A DNA stretch of 64,000 bases, taken from assembly GCF_004565465.1 (NCBI RefSeq), contig NZ_SRHY01000004.1:1-64000 (forward strand), written 5' to 3'. Origin of the DNA: Lentibacillus salicampi (GTDB lineage Bacteria; Bacillota; Bacilli; Bacillales; Amphibacillaceae). Below are positions 36,561 to 46,736 of the stretch, piece by piece (positions within the stretch are counted from its first letter, which is position 1; each line of letters begins with the position of its first letter). Both the position numbers and the translations under genes were made by a program. The notes beneath the pieces were generated by a model. It saw nothing but the letters and a program-made list of their open reading frames with translations, did not search any database and was not told the origin of the DNA.

Positions 36561-37192
36561 AAAATCTTTTAAAAAAAATATTACCGCATTCGAGTTCATC
36601 GGAGAAGGTGTCCAAAAAAGCCGGATACATTATCGTGATAGGGTTAATAGGACTATTGCTGCTCATTATAGGCAACGTATTCTCATCCAGTGATGAAGAT
36701 GACGATCCATCCATGAATTATGATCCTTCAGAGAATGCAACAGAACAGAAGACAGATGAAACATTTTCGGATAAATCATCCAAAACGTCGGATGTAGATG
36801 AAATAGAAACAAGTTATGAAGACGACCTCAGGGGTTTGCTGAACAAAATAGAAGGCGTTTCGGAAGCAGAGGTGATGGTCAATCTTGATTCAACGAAAGT
36901 AAAGGTATACGAAAAAAACCTGATAACCAGTCAGCAGGTAACCGAAGAGTCGGATACAAATGGGGGTACGAGAGATGTTGAAGACAGCCAAAAGGAAACA
37001 CAGGTTGTACTGGTGAACCAGGGGGACAAAGAAGTCCCATTGCTGATCAGGACGAAGAAACCGGGTGTCAGAGGCGTCTTTGTTGTTGCGAAAGGAGTGG
37101 ATCATGCAACAGTTGAACAGTGGGTAGTAGAGGCGGTTTCACGCGTGCTTGATGTTCCAACACATAGAGTTTCAGTAATGCCAAAAAATTAG
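36557..37192 (+). CDS. spoIIIAG: Stage III sporulation ring protein SpoIIIAG
   Basis: The 211-residue protein has one membrane helix (IIVIGLIGLLLLIIGNVF) and an EscJ/PrgK-like ring-building domain; in B. subtilis it forms a large ring between the two cells. The start is TTG at 36557, overlapping the stop of spoIIIAF and six bases after GGGAGGGAGG; the earlier ATG at 36506 lies wholly inside spoIIIAF. Confidence 0.9.
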   Translation: MKNLLKKILPHSSSSEKVSKKAGYIIVIGLIGLLLLIIGNVFSSSDEDDDPSMNYDPSENATEQKTDETFSDKSSKTSDVDEIETSYEDDLRGLLNKIEGVSEAEVMVNLDSTKVKVYEKNLITSQQVTEESDTNGGTRDVEDSQKETQVVLVNQGDKEVPLLIRTKKPGVRGVFVVAKGVDHATVEQWVVEAVSRVLDVPTHRVSVMPKN

Positions 37193-37204
37193 GAGGCTGT
37201 AAAT

Positions 37205-37780
37205 ATGTTAAAAAAACAAACTGTCTGGCTTTTGACGATGCTAAGTTTAATGATTGTGCTGAGTGTTTATTACATGACTTCACCCGGAAATAGTGGTGAC
37301 CTTGCGTACGTCGATCAAGAAGAAAATAATTCAGAGGAAGCAGCATCTTCTGATACATCGGATGGCAAAACAACTGAAGGGGACACGGATGCAGACGTGA
37401 ATGACATATCCGAATTGGGTGATGATCAGCTGTTTGCATCAATTCGAATGGAAATTCAGGACGATCGCAGTGAAACCAAAGACCGGTTGGATGATGTTGT
37501 TGCATCAAGTACAGCAAGTGTCGAAGAAAAAAGCGATGCCAGAGACGAGATGAATCAACTTGATGAGAGGTCGAGGAAGGAATCTATTCTGGAAGACTCC
37601 ATTATTGCAGCAGCAGACTATAGCGATGTCCTTGTCCGGCATGAGGACGATAAGGTGATTGTACATGTTCAGGAATCTGAACCGTTGAGCAACTCTGAAG
37701 CTGCCAATATCATGCAAATGGTCAATGATGAGTTTGGGGAGATCCCGGTTACGATTGATTATCAGACAGTTGAAAGCTAG
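37205..37780 (+). CDS. spoIIIAH: Stage III sporulation protein SpoIIIAH
   Basis: The 191-residue protein has one N-terminal membrane helix, an acidic Ser/Asp-rich linker (about 30-75) and a YscJ-like domain that binds SpoIIQ across the intermembrane space. It is the last gene of the operon. Length is a little under B. subtilis (218), the difference lying in the linker. Confidence 0.92.
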   Translation: MLKKQTVWLLTMLSLMIVLSVYYMTSPGNSGDLAYVDQEENNSEEAASSDTSDGKTTEGDTDADVNDISELGDDQLFASIRMEIQDDRSETKDRLDDVVASSTASVEEKSDARDEMNQLDERSRKESILEDSIIAAADYSDVLVRHEDDKVIVHVQESEPLSNSEAANIMQMVNDEFGEIPVTIDYQTVES

Positions 37781-37789
37781 ATACGGGAT

Positions 37790-37818
37790 AAAACCGGGTG
37801 GAGCGACACCCGGTTTTT
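37790..37818 (+). terminator. Terminator of the spoIIIA operon
   Basis: AAAACCGGGTG and CACCCGGTTTTT stem around GAGCGA. Confidence 0.92.
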
Positions 37819-37839
37819 AAATGGTACCCGTGAGTATGA

Positions 37840-37869
37840 TTCGCATAAACAGCTGAACATTGATATAAT
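37840..37869 (+). promoter_or_regulatory. Possible promoter of accBC
   Basis: TATAAT at 37864-37869 with a weak TTCGCA -35 18 bases upstream. It would give a leader of about 135 bases before accB, containing a small AGAGTC/GACTCT hairpin. Confidence 0.4.
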
Positions 37870-38011
37870 GACTGTACTGATAAGGTTTATGTTTTACATA
37901 GGAGGAATGCTTTTCAAGAGTCCGAGTTGAAGTTTTGACTCTATTTATCGTAAGATGTTAAGAGGCATTGTTAGGATCTGTTATTAATTTGGAAATGAAA
38001 GGGTGCGAGAT

Positions 38012-38515
38012 ATGTTAAAAGCACAAGAAATACGCGAACTGATTCAATTAATTGACCAGTCAGAAATCGGTGAATTTACTTATGAAACAGACGGTGTGAC
38101 GGTTTCGATGAAAAAATCCAATAACCATTCGGCTGTCACTGCAAACACAAAAACGGAAACAGTTCCTGATCAGCCATCTGAGCCGGTTAAAACTGCCGGG
38201 ACCGAAATCCGGACTGAACCCAAAGAAGCCAATGCACCGAAAGAAGAACCTGCTGCAGAAAAGACAGCCGAGGCAGACAAGGAAATTGTTTCACCGATGG
38301 TTGGGACATTTTATACAAAACCAACGCCTGAGAGCGATATATATGTGCAAAAAGGGTCAAAAGTTGAAGCGGATACGGTTGTTTGTATTGTAGAAGCTAT
38401 GAAACTGTTTAATGAAATTGAAGCAGAAACAACCGGAGAAATTACAGACATATTGGTTGAAGATGGTGAATTGGTGGAATACGGCCAGCCATTATTCAGA
38501 GTAAAGACAAAATAA
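38012..38515 (+). CDS. accB: Biotin carboxyl carrier protein of acetyl-CoA carboxylase
   Basis: The 167-residue carrier has a short N-terminal helix, a Pro/Ala/Glu-rich linker (about 35-88) and a biotinyl domain with the acceptor lysine in EAMKLFNE. It carries CO2 between biotin carboxylase and carboxyltransferase in fatty acid synthesis. The ATG at 38012 follows AAAGGGTG; a GTG three codons earlier is less likely. Confidence 0.94.
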   Translation: MLKAQEIRELIQLIDQSEIGEFTYETDGVTVSMKKSNNHSAVTANTKTETVPDQPSEPVKTAGTEIRTEPKEANAPKEEPAAEKTAEADKEIVSPMVGTFYTKPTPESDIYVQKGSKVEADTVVCIVEAMKLFNEIEAETTGEITDILVEDGELVEYGQPLFRVKTK

Positions 38516-38530
38516 GGGGATGTCGTACAC

Positions 38531-39895
38531 GTGATTAAAAAACTGCTAATTGCGAACAGAGGGGAAATAGCGGTTCGCATCATACGAGCATGTAAAGAAA
38601 TGAATATTGCGACTGTTGCTGTATACTCTGAAGCAGACAGAGATGCATTACATGTGCAGCTGGCTGATGAAGCCTATTGTATTGGGCCTGCACTTAGTAA
38701 AGAAAGTTACTTGAACTTTACCAATATCATGAGTGTTGCGACACTTACAGACGTTGATGCTATCCACCCCGGCTATGGATTTCTTGCTGAAAATGCTGAT
38801 TTTTCAGAGATCTGCAAAGCTTGTAACATCACGTTTGTCGGCCCTTCCGCCGAAGCCATTCAAAAGATGGGTGTGAAGGACGTTGCCAGGGAAACAATGA
38901 AAGCAGCTGATGTGCCAATCGTACCAGGATCTGAAGGAATCATTGAAAATGAAGAAGAGGCGATCAGAATTGCAGAGGAAATAGGCTATCCACTCATCAT
39001 TAAAGCAACTGCTGGTGGCGGTGGTAAAGGGATACGTGTTGCCAAAACAGAAGAAGATCTGATCAAAGGCATACGTGTGACACAGGAAGAAGCTGAAAAG
39101 TCGTTTGGTAATCCTGGTGTTTACCTGGAAAAGTTTATTGAGGATTTTCGTCATGTGGAAATTCAGGTGTTGGCTGATCAGCATGGTAATGTTATACATC
39201 TTGGTGAAAGGGATTGTACGATCCAGCGAAGACTCCAAAAGTTAATTGAAGAATCGCCATCACCTGCTTTAACACCTGACATACGCGCGAAGATGGGGGA
39301 AGCAGCTGTCAAGGCTGCTAAGGCTGTTGATTATGTTGGAGCTGGAACCATCGAGTTTATCTTTGACCGTTCAAGCCAATCATTTTATTTTATGGAAATG
39401 AATACACGTATTCAGGTAGAACACCCCGTCACCGAAATGGTAACCGGAGTTGACTTAATTAAAGAGCAGATCAACGTCGCCAACAATGAAAAGCTGGCCC
39501 TTCATCAGGATGACATCAAATTTGAGGGGTGGGCAATGGAATGCCGTATAAACGCTGAAAGTCCATTTAAGAACTTTATGCCGTCCCCCGGGAAAATTGA
39601 TTTGTATCTCCCACCAGGCGGTTTAGGCGTACGGATCGAATCAGGAGCGTATCCCGGCTATCGTATCCCGCCATTCTATGACTCAATGGTTGCTAAATTA
39701 ATCACGTACGGAAAAACAAGAAAAGATGCCATTGATAGAATGAAACGTGCACTGGATGAATTTGTTGTTGAAGGTGTTGACACAACGATTCCGTTTCACC
39801 GGCAAATAATGGATCATGCTGTTTTTGTGAATGGCGATTTTAATACAAAATTCCTTGAGGAAAATCCGATTATAGAAAAGGATGATGAACGATGA
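38531..39895 (+). CDS. accC: Biotin carboxylase of acetyl-CoA carboxylase
   Basis: The 454-residue ATP-grasp enzyme carboxylates biotin on AccB. Seen: [15 protein letters not shown] at the start, the glycine loop [13 protein letters not shown], the [12 protein letters not shown] block and [14 protein letters not shown]. The start codon is GTG behind AAGGGG. It is downstream of accB by 15 bases. Confidence 0.96.
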   Translation: MIKKLLIANRGEIAVRIIRACKEMNIATVAVYSEADRDALHVQLADEAYCIGPALSKESYLNFTNIMSVATLTDVDAIHPGYGFLAENADFSEICKACNITFVGPSAEAIQKMGVKDVARETMKAADVPIVPGSEGIIENEEEAIRIAEEIGYPLIIKATAGGGGKGIRVAKTEEDLIKGIRVTQEEAEKSFGNPGVYLEKFIEDFRHVEIQVLADQHGNVIHLGERDCTIQRRLQKLIEESPSPALTPDIRAKMGEAAVKAAKAVDYVGAGTIEFIFDRSSQSFYFMEMNTRIQVEHPVTEMVTGVDLIKEQINVANNEKLALHQDDIKFEGWAMECRINAESPFKNFMPSPGKIDLYLPPGGLGVRIESGAYPGYRIPPFYDSMVAKLITYGKTRKDAIDRMKRALDEFVVEGVDTTIPFHRQIMDHAVFVNGDFNTKFLEENPIIEKDDER

Positions 39896-40278
39896 GCGAA
39901 CAGCCTTTACTGAATGTAAGTGATGGTTCAAGTTTAGGAAGAGTCGAGATTGCTCCGGAAGTCATTGAAGTCATAACAGGCATTGCAGCATCTGAGGTAG
40001 ATGGTGTGTCATCAATGCGCGGGAATTTTGCAACAGGGGTTGTTGAGCGATTCGGCAAAAAATCGCACGGTAAAGGAGTTAAAGTTGATCTGACTGAAAA
40101 CGGCATTCTCATTGATCTGTTTGTTGTATTGAATTTTGGCGTTTCCATACCTAAAGTAGCTCAGCAGCTGCAGGAAAATATTCGTCAGACGTTAAAAAAT
40201 ATGACTGCCCTGGACATTGATGAGATTAATGTACATGTTGTCGGTGTCCAGATGGAAGGTACAGAAGAAAGTGAATAG
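39892..40278 (+). CDS. yqhY: Asp23/Gls24 family envelope stress protein YqhY
   Basis: The 128-residue alkaline shock family protein has the conserved [23 protein letters not shown] block and VNVHVVGV-like ending (NVHVVGVQ). In B. subtilis YqhY is co-expressed with accBC and its loss raises acetyl-CoA carboxylase activity, so a tuning role is likely. The ATG overlaps the accC stop. Confidence 0.9.
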   Translation: MSEQPLLNVSDGSSLGRVEIAPEVIEVITGIAASEVDGVSSMRGNFATGVVERFGKKSHGKGVKVDLTENGILIDLFVVLNFGVSIPKVAQQLQENIRQTLKNMTALDIDEINVHVVGVQMEGTEESE

Positions 40279-40283
40279 AAGTG

Positions 40284-40320
40284 AAAGGTCAAAAGATTGA
40301 TTTCTTTTGGCCTTCTTTCG
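40284..40320 (+). terminator. Weak terminator or attenuator between yqhY and nusB
   Basis: AAGGTCAAAAGA pairs with TCTTTTGGCCTT (bulge/wobble near the base), followed by CTTT. It may separate accBC-yqhY from nusB partially. Confidence 0.5.
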
Positions 40321-40395
40321 TTAAATGTTGTTCTGGCTTTTGGGTTTTCAAACGTGTTATGATTTGAATTAGGACACCAATCAAAGGAGTTATGC

Positions 40396-40779
40396 ATGAT
40401 GAACCGGCACGCAGCAAGAGAAAAAGCATTGCAAATATTATTTCAACTTGATATGAACGATATCCCACCCGAACAGGCTATGGAAGAACATCCCGAATCA
40501 CTTGAGGCCGATGACTACCTGAAAGGTCTTGTCAAAGGAGTTGCGGGCCATAAAGATGCTATCGATCAAACAATCGTGGAGCATTTAGAGAAATGGTCCA
40601 TTGATCGCATTGCCTCTGTGGAAAAAACAATCTTGCGTATCGCCATTTACGAAATGAGCTACCGAGACGATATCCCGGAAAATGTGGCCATTAATGAAGC
40701 AGTGGAACTTGCTCATTCGTTCGGGGATGCGAAATCCGGCAGGTTTGTTAATGGGGTGTTATCAAACATCATGACATAA
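40396..40779 (+). CDS. nusB: Transcription antitermination factor NusB
   Basis: The 127-residue all-helical protein binds boxA of rRNA leaders with NusE to prevent early termination. Typical blocks: RHAAREKALQILFQLD and VAINEAVELAHSFGDAKSGRFVNGVL. AAAGGAG lies upstream; ATG at 40396 or 40399 are both possible. Confidence 0.94.
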   Translation: MMNRHAAREKALQILFQLDMNDIPPEQAMEEHPESLEADDYLKGLVKGVAGHKDAIDQTIVEHLEKWSIDRIASVEKTILRIAIYEMSYRDDIPENVAINEAVELAHSFGDAKSGRFVNGVLSNIMT

Positions 40780-40829
40780 ACAAAGCATTACTTCTATTAT
40801 CAGTTTGAAAAAGAGAGGGGAATGAAACG

Positions 40830-41690
40830 ATGCCGGCAAAAATAATTGACGGAAAAGAACTTGCTCATAAACTCAGGGATGACATGGCAGGGGAAGTAAC
40901 AAAGTTAAAGGAACAAGGGATCATCCCCCATTTAACAGTCATTATTGTTGGGGAAGACCCGGCATCTAAATCGTATGTAAACGGAAAAAAGAAGGCATCC
41001 AGTCAAACTGGTATTTCCTCCGATGTGATTGAGTTGCCATCATCTGTTTCCGAGCAGGAACTTCTTGAAAAAATTAACACGCTTAATAACGATGACCATG
41101 TTCATGGCATACTCGTCCAGTTACCACTTCCAGCCCATATAAATGAACAGCACGTTATTGAAACCATCAGTCCTGACAAGGATGTTGACGGGTTTCATCC
41201 AATCAGCATCGGAAACATGATGAGGGGCAATGACGCGTTTTTGCCATGTACGCCACATGGCATTATTACCATGCTGCATTCCTATGATATTCAAATAGAG
41301 GGCAAACATGCCGTTGTCATCGGACGAAGCAACATTGTCGGAAAGCCGGTGGGGCAACTGCTTTTAAACGAACATGCAACCGTTACATATTGTCACTCGA
41401 GAACACGCCAAATGGAAGATTTTATCAAACATGCTGACATTCTTGTCGTAGCCATCGGGAAGCCGAACACCATTCGCGCTGAGAACATTAAAGAAGGCGC
41501 CGTCATTATCGATGTTGGCATCAATCGTATGGATGATGGGAAGCTGACCGGTGATGTGGATTTCGCATCAGCAGCTGAAAAAGCTTCATACATAACCCCA
41601 GTCCCAAAAGGGGTAGGGCCGATGACAATTACGATGCTGCTGCAAAATACGATCAAAGCTGCCAAAGGATTGTCAGACGTTGGAAAATAA
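40830..41690 (+). CDS. folD: Methylenetetrahydrofolate dehydrogenase/cyclohydrolase
   Basis: The 286-residue bifunctional enzyme interconverts 5,10-methylene-, methenyl- and 10-formyl-tetrahydrofolate. Seen: catalytic SYVNGKKKAS, DKDVDGFHP, CTPHGI and the NADP loop VIGRSNIVGKPVGQLL. It draws on the one-carbon units that the gcv operon of this window makes. The stop lies inside xseA. Confidence 0.95.
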   Translation: MPAKIIDGKELAHKLRDDMAGEVTKLKEQGIIPHLTVIIVGEDPASKSYVNGKKKASSQTGISSDVIELPSSVSEQELLEKINTLNNDDHVHGILVQLPLPAHINEQHVIETISPDKDVDGFHPISIGNMMRGNDAFLPCTPHGIITMLHSYDIQIEGKHAVVIGRSNIVGKPVGQLLLNEHATVTYCHSRTRQMEDFIKHADILVVAIGKPNTIRAENIKEGAVIIDVGINRMDDGKLTGDVDFASAAEKASYITPVPKGVGPMTITMLLQNTIKAAKGLSDVGK

Positions 41691-43038
41691 ATATTTGACC
41701 GTAACAGCGCTGACGAAATATATAAAACGTAAACTTTCGGCAGATCCACATTTAAAAAACATTTGGCTAAAAGGTGAGATATCGAACTTTAAACACCATA
41801 GCCGCGGTCATATGTACTTAACCATCAAGGATGATCAGGCCCGCATTCAGGCAGTTATGTTTGCCGGCAATAACCGCAGACTGAAATTCAAACCGGAAAA
41901 TGGCATGAACGTACTAATACGCGGAGAAATTGGTGTGTTTGAACAATTTGGTCAATACCAATTATATATCCAGCAAATGGAACCGGATGGGCTTGGTTCG
42001 CTCTATTTAGCTTTTGAACAGTTAAAAGAAAAATTACATAAACAGGGTTATTTTAACAAAAAGCACAAAAGGATTCTGCCAAAGTTCCCTGAACATATCG
42101 GTGTCATCACATCACCAACAGGAGCTGCTGTTCGCGATATCATTACAACCATCAAGCGCAGATATCCAATCGTTCAAACGACGATTATCCCTGTTCTTGT
42201 ACAAGGTGTGAATGCTCCCGGCTCAATTGCTGATGCCATTAACAGAGCAAATAAACAGATGAATTTTGATGTTTTAATCATTGGCAGGGGAGGCGGGTCG
42301 ATAGAGGAACTGTGGGGTTTTAATGAGGAGATCGTGGCGAATGCGATTTTTCATTCGAATATCCCTGTTATTTCTGCAGTTGGTCATGAAACAGATATAA
42401 CCATTAGCGATTACGTGGCTGATGTCAGAGCGCCGACGCCAACTGGTGCAGCTGAAATCACCGTACCATCACAGCTGGAACTTTTCGATAAAATCAACAC
42501 TATCCAACGCTCACTGACAAGAATACTCACAGAGCAAATAACAGCTTCGGAAAAAAACGTAAAACGAATGACACAGTCCTATGCGTTTCGCTACCCTGAA
42601 CAATTAATCGTCCAAAAAGAACAGGAATTGGATAAACATGTGGAACGGCTTGGAAAATCATATCACCGTGAATGGAAGCGGAAATATGAATCCTTGGCAC
42701 ATTTGAATTCAAGGCTGTTGGCATTGCACCCCAGACAGCAAATTGACCGTACAGGCAAGGAATTAAAACAATTGAAAAAACAAATGCATTATTTGATGAC
42801 CAACCATGTTGAACAACATTCAGACAGATTGCAAATGGCGCTTGAAAAACTGTCACTGCTAAATCCGCTGGAAACGATGAAACGCGGGTATGCCATCACA
42901 TATTCCTCATCTGGCGATATGATTAAATCAGTTGAACATGTAACTGAAACAGATAACATTACGGTTAAGCTGGCAGATGGCACGTTGGATTGTCATGTGT
43001 TGGACATAAAGGAGGAGAACAATGGAAGAGGAGAATAA
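41680..43038 (+). CDS. xseA: Exodeoxyribonuclease VII large subunit
   Basis: The 452-residue nuclease subunit has an N-terminal OB-fold ([29 protein letters not shown]), the catalytic core [14 protein letters not shown] and [14 protein letters not shown], and a long C-terminal coiled coil. The TTG start overlaps the end of folD by 11 bases, ten bases after AAAGGA. Confidence 0.93.
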   Translation: MENKYLTVTALTKYIKRKLSADPHLKNIWLKGEISNFKHHSRGHMYLTIKDDQARIQAVMFAGNNRRLKFKPENGMNVLIRGEIGVFEQFGQYQLYIQQMEPDGLGSLYLAFEQLKEKLHKQGYFNKKHKRILPKFPEHIGVITSPTGAAVRDIITTIKRRYPIVQTTIIPVLVQGVNAPGSIADAINRANKQMNFDVLIIGRGGGSIEELWGFNEEIVANAIFHSNIPVISAVGHETDITISDYVADVRAPTPTGAAEITVPSQLELFDKINTIQRSLTRILTEQITASEKNVKRMTQSYAFRYPEQLIVQKEQELDKHVERLGKSYHREWKRKYESLAHLNSRLLALHPRQQIDRTGKELKQLKKQMHYLMTNHVEQHSDRLQMALEKLSLLNPLETMKRGYAITYSSSGDMIKSVEHVTETDNITVKLADGTLDCHVLDIKEENNGRGE

Positions 43039-43255
43039 CCAGTCATTTGAAGAGGCCATGCTTGAGCTGGAAAAAATCGTGGAAAAGCTGGAAAAAGGTG
43101 ATGTCCCCTTAGAAAAGGCTATTTCATACTACCAGGATGGGATGAAGCTGTCCAAAATCTGCAGTGACAAATTAACGAATGTGCAGGAACAAATGACAAA
43201 AATTATGAATGAGCAGGGTCAGCTTGAAACCTTTGAAGTACGGGAGGAAGAATGA
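43022..43255 (+). CDS. xseB: Exodeoxyribonuclease VII small subunit
   Basis: The 77-residue helical-hairpin subunit has the [23 protein letters not shown] family signature. AAAGGAGGAG precedes the ATG, which lies within xseA. Confidence 0.94.
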   Translation: MEEENNQSFEEAMLELEKIVEKLEKGDVPLEKAISYYQDGMKLSKICSDKLTNVQEQMTKIMNEQGQLETFEVREEE

Positions 43256-44142
43256 TCGTGCAAGAGAAACTTAATCACTTTATCAATACCAACAGGGAAC
43301 TGATCGGGCAGGAGTTACAGTATCACTTGAAGCAGCTGGATATCCCCGAGCAACTGAAGGCTTCCATGATCTATTCGACTGAAGCCGGGGGAAAAAGGCT
43401 GCGCCCAATCCTTTTAATGGCAAGTTTTGACGCCTATAATCATGATAACAATAAAGTGCTTTCTTCGGCTGTTGCGCTGGAGATGATTCATACGTACTCC
43501 CTGATTCACGACGATTTGCCGGCAATGGATGATGATGACCTCAGGCGCGGACAGCCGACAAACCATATTAAGTTTGATGAAGCAACGGCTATTTTGGCCG
43601 GTGATGGACTGCTGACCTTAAGTTTCGAACTGATTTCAAATGATCTCCATTTAACAGATGGCGAGAAAGTGCAAATCATTCAGCTGCTTTCAACAGCAAG
43701 CGGTCCCAAGGGGATGGTAGCCGGCCAGATACGTGATATGGAAGCGGAGAGAAAAGCTGTGACACTGGAGGAATTGGAAACAATTCATACACTTAAAACA
43801 GGTGAGTTATTCCGCTTTGCTATTCGTTCAGGGGCATATTTAGGGGGAGCAACGAACGAACAAATTAAACACCTGGATCAATTTGCTCACTATCTTGGAC
43901 TCATTTTTCAGGTTCAGGATGACATATTGGATGTAACCGGGGATGCGGCGAAAATCGGGAAACCTGTTGGAAGTGATGAAGCAAATGACAAGAATACGTA
44001 TGTCAAGTTATTAGGGATTGAAGGAGCAGTCGAAAAGAAGGAGAACTATGTAACCAAAGCGAAAAAGGAACTGTCCGACGCTGATGCAGATACATCTCAT
44101 TTGATGTCATTAGTGGATTATTTCAGTAAACGGGATCATTAA
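43252..44142 (+). CDS. ispA: Geranyl/farnesyl diphosphate synthase
   Basis: The 296-residue prenyl transferase condenses IPP with DMAPP/GPP. Both aspartate-rich motifs are present: [15 protein letters not shown] and [10 protein letters not shown]. The chain length looks like FPP. The ATG overlaps the TGA of xseB; a GTG two codons later would have better spacing to GGGAGG. Confidence 0.93.
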   Translation: MIVQEKLNHFINTNRELIGQELQYHLKQLDIPEQLKASMIYSTEAGGKRLRPILLMASFDAYNHDNNKVLSSAVALEMIHTYSLIHDDLPAMDDDDLRRGQPTNHIKFDEATAILAGDGLLTLSFELISNDLHLTDGEKVQIIQLLSTASGPKGMVAGQIRDMEAERKAVTLEELETIHTLKTGELFRFAIRSGAYLGGATNEQIKHLDQFAHYLGLIFQVQDDILDVTGDAAKIGKPVGSDEANDKNTYVKLLGIEGAVEKKENYVTKAKKELSDADADTSHLMSLVDYFSKRDH

Positions 44143-44152
44143 TAATTATTCA

Positions 44153-44181
44153 TGGTTTATTTTTAAATCCTATGTTATAAT
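44153..44181 (+). promoter_or_regulatory. Promoter of OLE RNA
   Basis: TGGTTT, 17 bases, TATAAT, starting 11 bases after ispA ends. A transcript from here would begin near 44188, at the 5' edge of the conserved RNA. Confidence 0.7.
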
Positions 44182-44187
44182 GAAAAC

Positions 44188-44768
44188 ACATGAGGAATGG
44201 TGCAGTATTCTAGTCAGCCCTCCGTTCCTGAAGGCGGGCCTAAAAATCCGCTAAAGGGCATATCGATGAAGTTCCTTGTGCCGGCTTGAGGCGCCCAGCC
44301 TTGGGTCGGTGCTGGGAGTTAAGGTTTTCGGGCGATCCGCAAAGGCATGTGGGCGTTGACCCGATTACCGTGGAGGCCCATATCTGTCGTGTGACCTAAG
44401 CCTAGGTGATATGATGGAATGGGGTATGAACCTGTGTAATAGGGTGAGGGTGACCTTATGTACAGCGTAGCCTGCCTTGAGTGGTGATGAGGGAATTAGA
44501 GTTTAGATTGACAGTCCAAAAGGCCATTGGATTGCCTGTGTGTCTCTATGAAATCATCCCTGCAAAAGAGGATAGGGGACGGTTAAAGGCTGCCGAGGAA
44601 AACTCCTAGACTGTTCTTTGACGTTTAAAAGGCATTATAGTGCGGACTAAGTGGCAATCCAGTCCGGCATTCGGAAACGATGTCGAGGTGGATTTAAAGG
44701 GGAACCGCTCTTATGGCAACATAGAGTATCCGCCTGGGAAAACCTACTGGACCTAAGCCGCAGTTTTT
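44188..44768 (+). ncRNA. ole: OLE RNA (ornate, large, extremophilic RNA)
   Basis: A 680-base gap between ispA and the OapA gene has no open frame but a dense, GC-balanced, structured sequence of about 580 bases. Segments such as GGCGCCCAGCCTTGGGTCGG, GACCTAAGCCTAGGTGA, and the 3' part GCCGAGGAAAACTCCTAGAC and CGCCTGGGAAAACCTACTGG, plus the locus (ispA upstream, oapA downstream), identify it as OLE RNA, found in many anaerobic or extremophilic Firmicutes. It forms a membrane-bound ribonucleoprotein with OapA and OapB and affects resistance to cold, ethanol and magnesium stress. Exact ends are approximate. Confidence 0.9.
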
Positions 44769-44824
44769 ACCTTTTGAATGACCATTCCTTCTTATACATA
44801 TTTTTATGAATAATAGGGGTTAAA

Positions 44825-45418
44825 ATGAATCCACAAGTCAAAAAGTCTTTAAAATTCAGTATTACGATTGCCGTTATCACGTTTGTGCTAGCGGCTATTT
44901 TTTCAGTCGTTTCAGAGTCAGTTCTCAGTAATGTTATCTGGTTGATTGGACTGCTAATCGTAATCATTATCGTGTTTATAGGTGTCATGTTTGATATGAT
45001 GGGGATAGCAGCAACTGCAGCTGTTGAAAAACCGTTTCACGCGATGGCAGCAGAGAAGGTCACCGGTGCAAAAGAGGCCGTCAACATTATCCGTAATGCT
45101 GATAAATTTGCCAGCTTTTGCAATGATGTTATTGGTGACATATCCGGTGTCGTCAGTGGTACAGCATCAGCAACAGTCGTATTGCAGATTGCCATTATTT
45201 ATGGTGAGGGTGACGGATCAGCGCTTCAAATTATTTTGTCAGTGATATTGACAAGCTTTGTTGCTGCACTGACTGTCGGTGGTAAGGCCCTAGGAAAATA
45301 TGCAGCCATTAATGCCTCGACGAAACTCATATTTTTTGCCGGAAAAGTGGTCGCCTTTATTGAGAAAAACTTTAAAATACGATTGATTCCCAATGAAACG
45401 AAAGAAGCAAAAAAATAA
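44825..45418 (+). CDS. oapA: OLE-associated membrane protein OapA
   Basis: The 197-residue protein has four membrane helices (about 11-31, 35-58, 105-125, 133-153) and a basic loop with AAVEKPFHAMAAEKVTGAKEA. OapA binds OLE RNA as a dimer and carries it to the membrane; its membrane domain is distantly related to DUF21/CNNM magnesium transport proteins. It sits 57 bases after the RNA, behind AGGGG. Overexpression in B. halodurans links it to sodium and magnesium sensitivity. Confidence 0.88.
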   Translation: MNPQVKKSLKFSITIAVITFVLAAIFSVVSESVLSNVIWLIGLLIVIIIVFIGVMFDMMGIAATAAVEKPFHAMAAEKVTGAKEAVNIIRNADKFASFCNDVIGDISGVVSGTASATVVLQIAIIYGEGDGSALQIILSVILTSFVAALTVGGKALGKYAAINASTKLIFFAGKVVAFIEKNFKIRLIPNETKEAKK

Positions 45419-45443
45419 ACTGAACCATAAAAGGGTCTGAATA

Positions 45444-46256
45444 ATGTCAAAAAAACGTTTAGATGTTCTACTGGTAGAACGCCAATTGGCTGATACCAGA
45501 GAAAAAGCAAAACGAATGGTCATGGCTGGACTCGTTTTCAGCGAACAACAGCGCATGGACAAGCCCGGTGTGAAAGTCGATGAGGCAACTCCATTAAATG
45601 TCAAAGGAAAATTACTTCCATATGTCGGCAGGGGCGGTTTAAAACTTGAAAAAGCACTGGACACGTTTTCCATCGGCCTTAAAGACAGGATTATGATGGA
45701 TGTCGGTTCCTCGACCGGGGGATTTACTGATTGTGCACTGCAGCATGGTGCACGGCTTTGCTATGCCATTGATGTCGGTTATAATCAGCTGGACTGGAAA
45801 CTGAGAAATGACGACCGGGTGGTGGTGATGGAGCGTACGAATTTCCGTTATGTGACACCTGATATGATCAAGCATGGATGGCCCGAGTTTGCGACCATTG
45901 ATGTATCATTTATTTCCCTTAAATTAATCTTACCTGTGTTGAACCAGCTGCTAAAGAATGACAGTGATGTGATCGCTTTAATCAAGCCGCAATTTGAAGC
46001 CGGTCGTGATCAGGTTGGCCATAAAGGGATCGTCCGTGGCCAAACAGCCCATTTTAACGTACTGAAGAAGATGACGGATTTCGCCCGGGAACAAGGCTAT
46101 CAACTGCTTAACTTGACCTATTCACCGATAACAGGCGGTGATGGCAATATCGAGTTTTTGGCGCATTTGGGCTGGAAACAAGATAAAGCGGAAACCACGA
46201 TTGGCGATAGCGAATTGAAGGCATTAGTGGAACAAGCCCACCATACATTTCAGTGA
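45444..46256 (+). CDS. tlyA: TlyA family rRNA 2'-O-methyltransferase (YqxC)
   Basis: The 270-residue protein has an N-terminal S4 RNA-binding domain ([21 protein letters not shown]) and a Rossmann methyltransferase domain with [15 protein letters not shown] and the K-D-K-E tetrad residues. Homologues methylate riboses of 16S and/or 23S rRNA. Only 26 bases separate it from oapA; dxs, which often stands here, is missing. Confidence 0.9.
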   Translation: MSKKRLDVLLVERQLADTREKAKRMVMAGLVFSEQQRMDKPGVKVDEATPLNVKGKLLPYVGRGGLKLEKALDTFSIGLKDRIMMDVGSSTGGFTDCALQHGARLCYAIDVGYNQLDWKLRNDDRVVVMERTNFRYVTPDMIKHGWPEFATIDVSFISLKLILPVLNQLLKNDSDVIALIKPQFEAGRDQVGHKGIVRGQTAHFNVLKKMTDFAREQGYQLLNLTYSPITGGDGNIEFLAHLGWKQDKAETTIGDSELKALVEQAHHTFQ

Positions 46257-46273
46257 GATTCCGGAGGCTTCGT

Positions 46274-46723
46274 ATGAGTAAAATTCAGCGTCATATCAAA
46301 ATACGCGAACTAATAACCGAAAACGAAATCGATACCCAGGATGAGCTTGTTGATGAGCTGAAATCACTTGGCTATAATGTCACACAGGCGACAGTTTCCC
46401 GTGATATCAAAGAGCTTCATCTTGTCAAGGTTCCATCATCCAGTGGTCATTACAAATACAGTTTACCCGCGGATCAGCGGTTTAATCCGTTAGAGAAATT
46501 AAAGCGCTTAGTCAGAGACGCTTTTGTGAAGATTGAGCATACCAGCCATTTCATTGTTTTAAAGACACTTCCGGGCAACGCACACGCTATTGGTGCACTG
46601 ATTGATAATCTTGAATGGGACGAGATCATGGGTACGATTTGCGGTGATGACACATGTCTAATTATTTGCAGGACAGAAGAGGGCTCGGCGGTTATTCAGC
46701 AACGTTTCCTGAGTATGCTTTGA
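46274..46723 (+). CDS. ahrC: Arginine repressor
   Basis: The 149-residue hexameric regulator represses arginine synthesis and activates catabolism. Winged-helix: RHIKIRELI and [20 protein letters not shown]-terminal arginine-binding core with [30 protein letters not shown]. The ATG at 46274 follows CGGAGG and gives exactly the B. subtilis length. Confidence 0.95.
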   Translation: MSKIQRHIKIRELITENEIDTQDELVDELKSLGYNVTQATVSRDIKELHLVKVPSSSGHYKYSLPADQRFNPLEKLKRLVRDAFVKIEHTSHFIVLKTLPGNAHAIGALIDNLEWDEIMGTICGDDTCLIICRTEEGSAVIQQRFLSML

Positions 46724-46736
46724 TGGGGTGACAGAT

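Noticed and set aside
38804..39238. Antisense reading frame of 144 codons within accC
   Set aside because: It lies wholly inside a certain gene, has no ribosome site and resembles no known protein.
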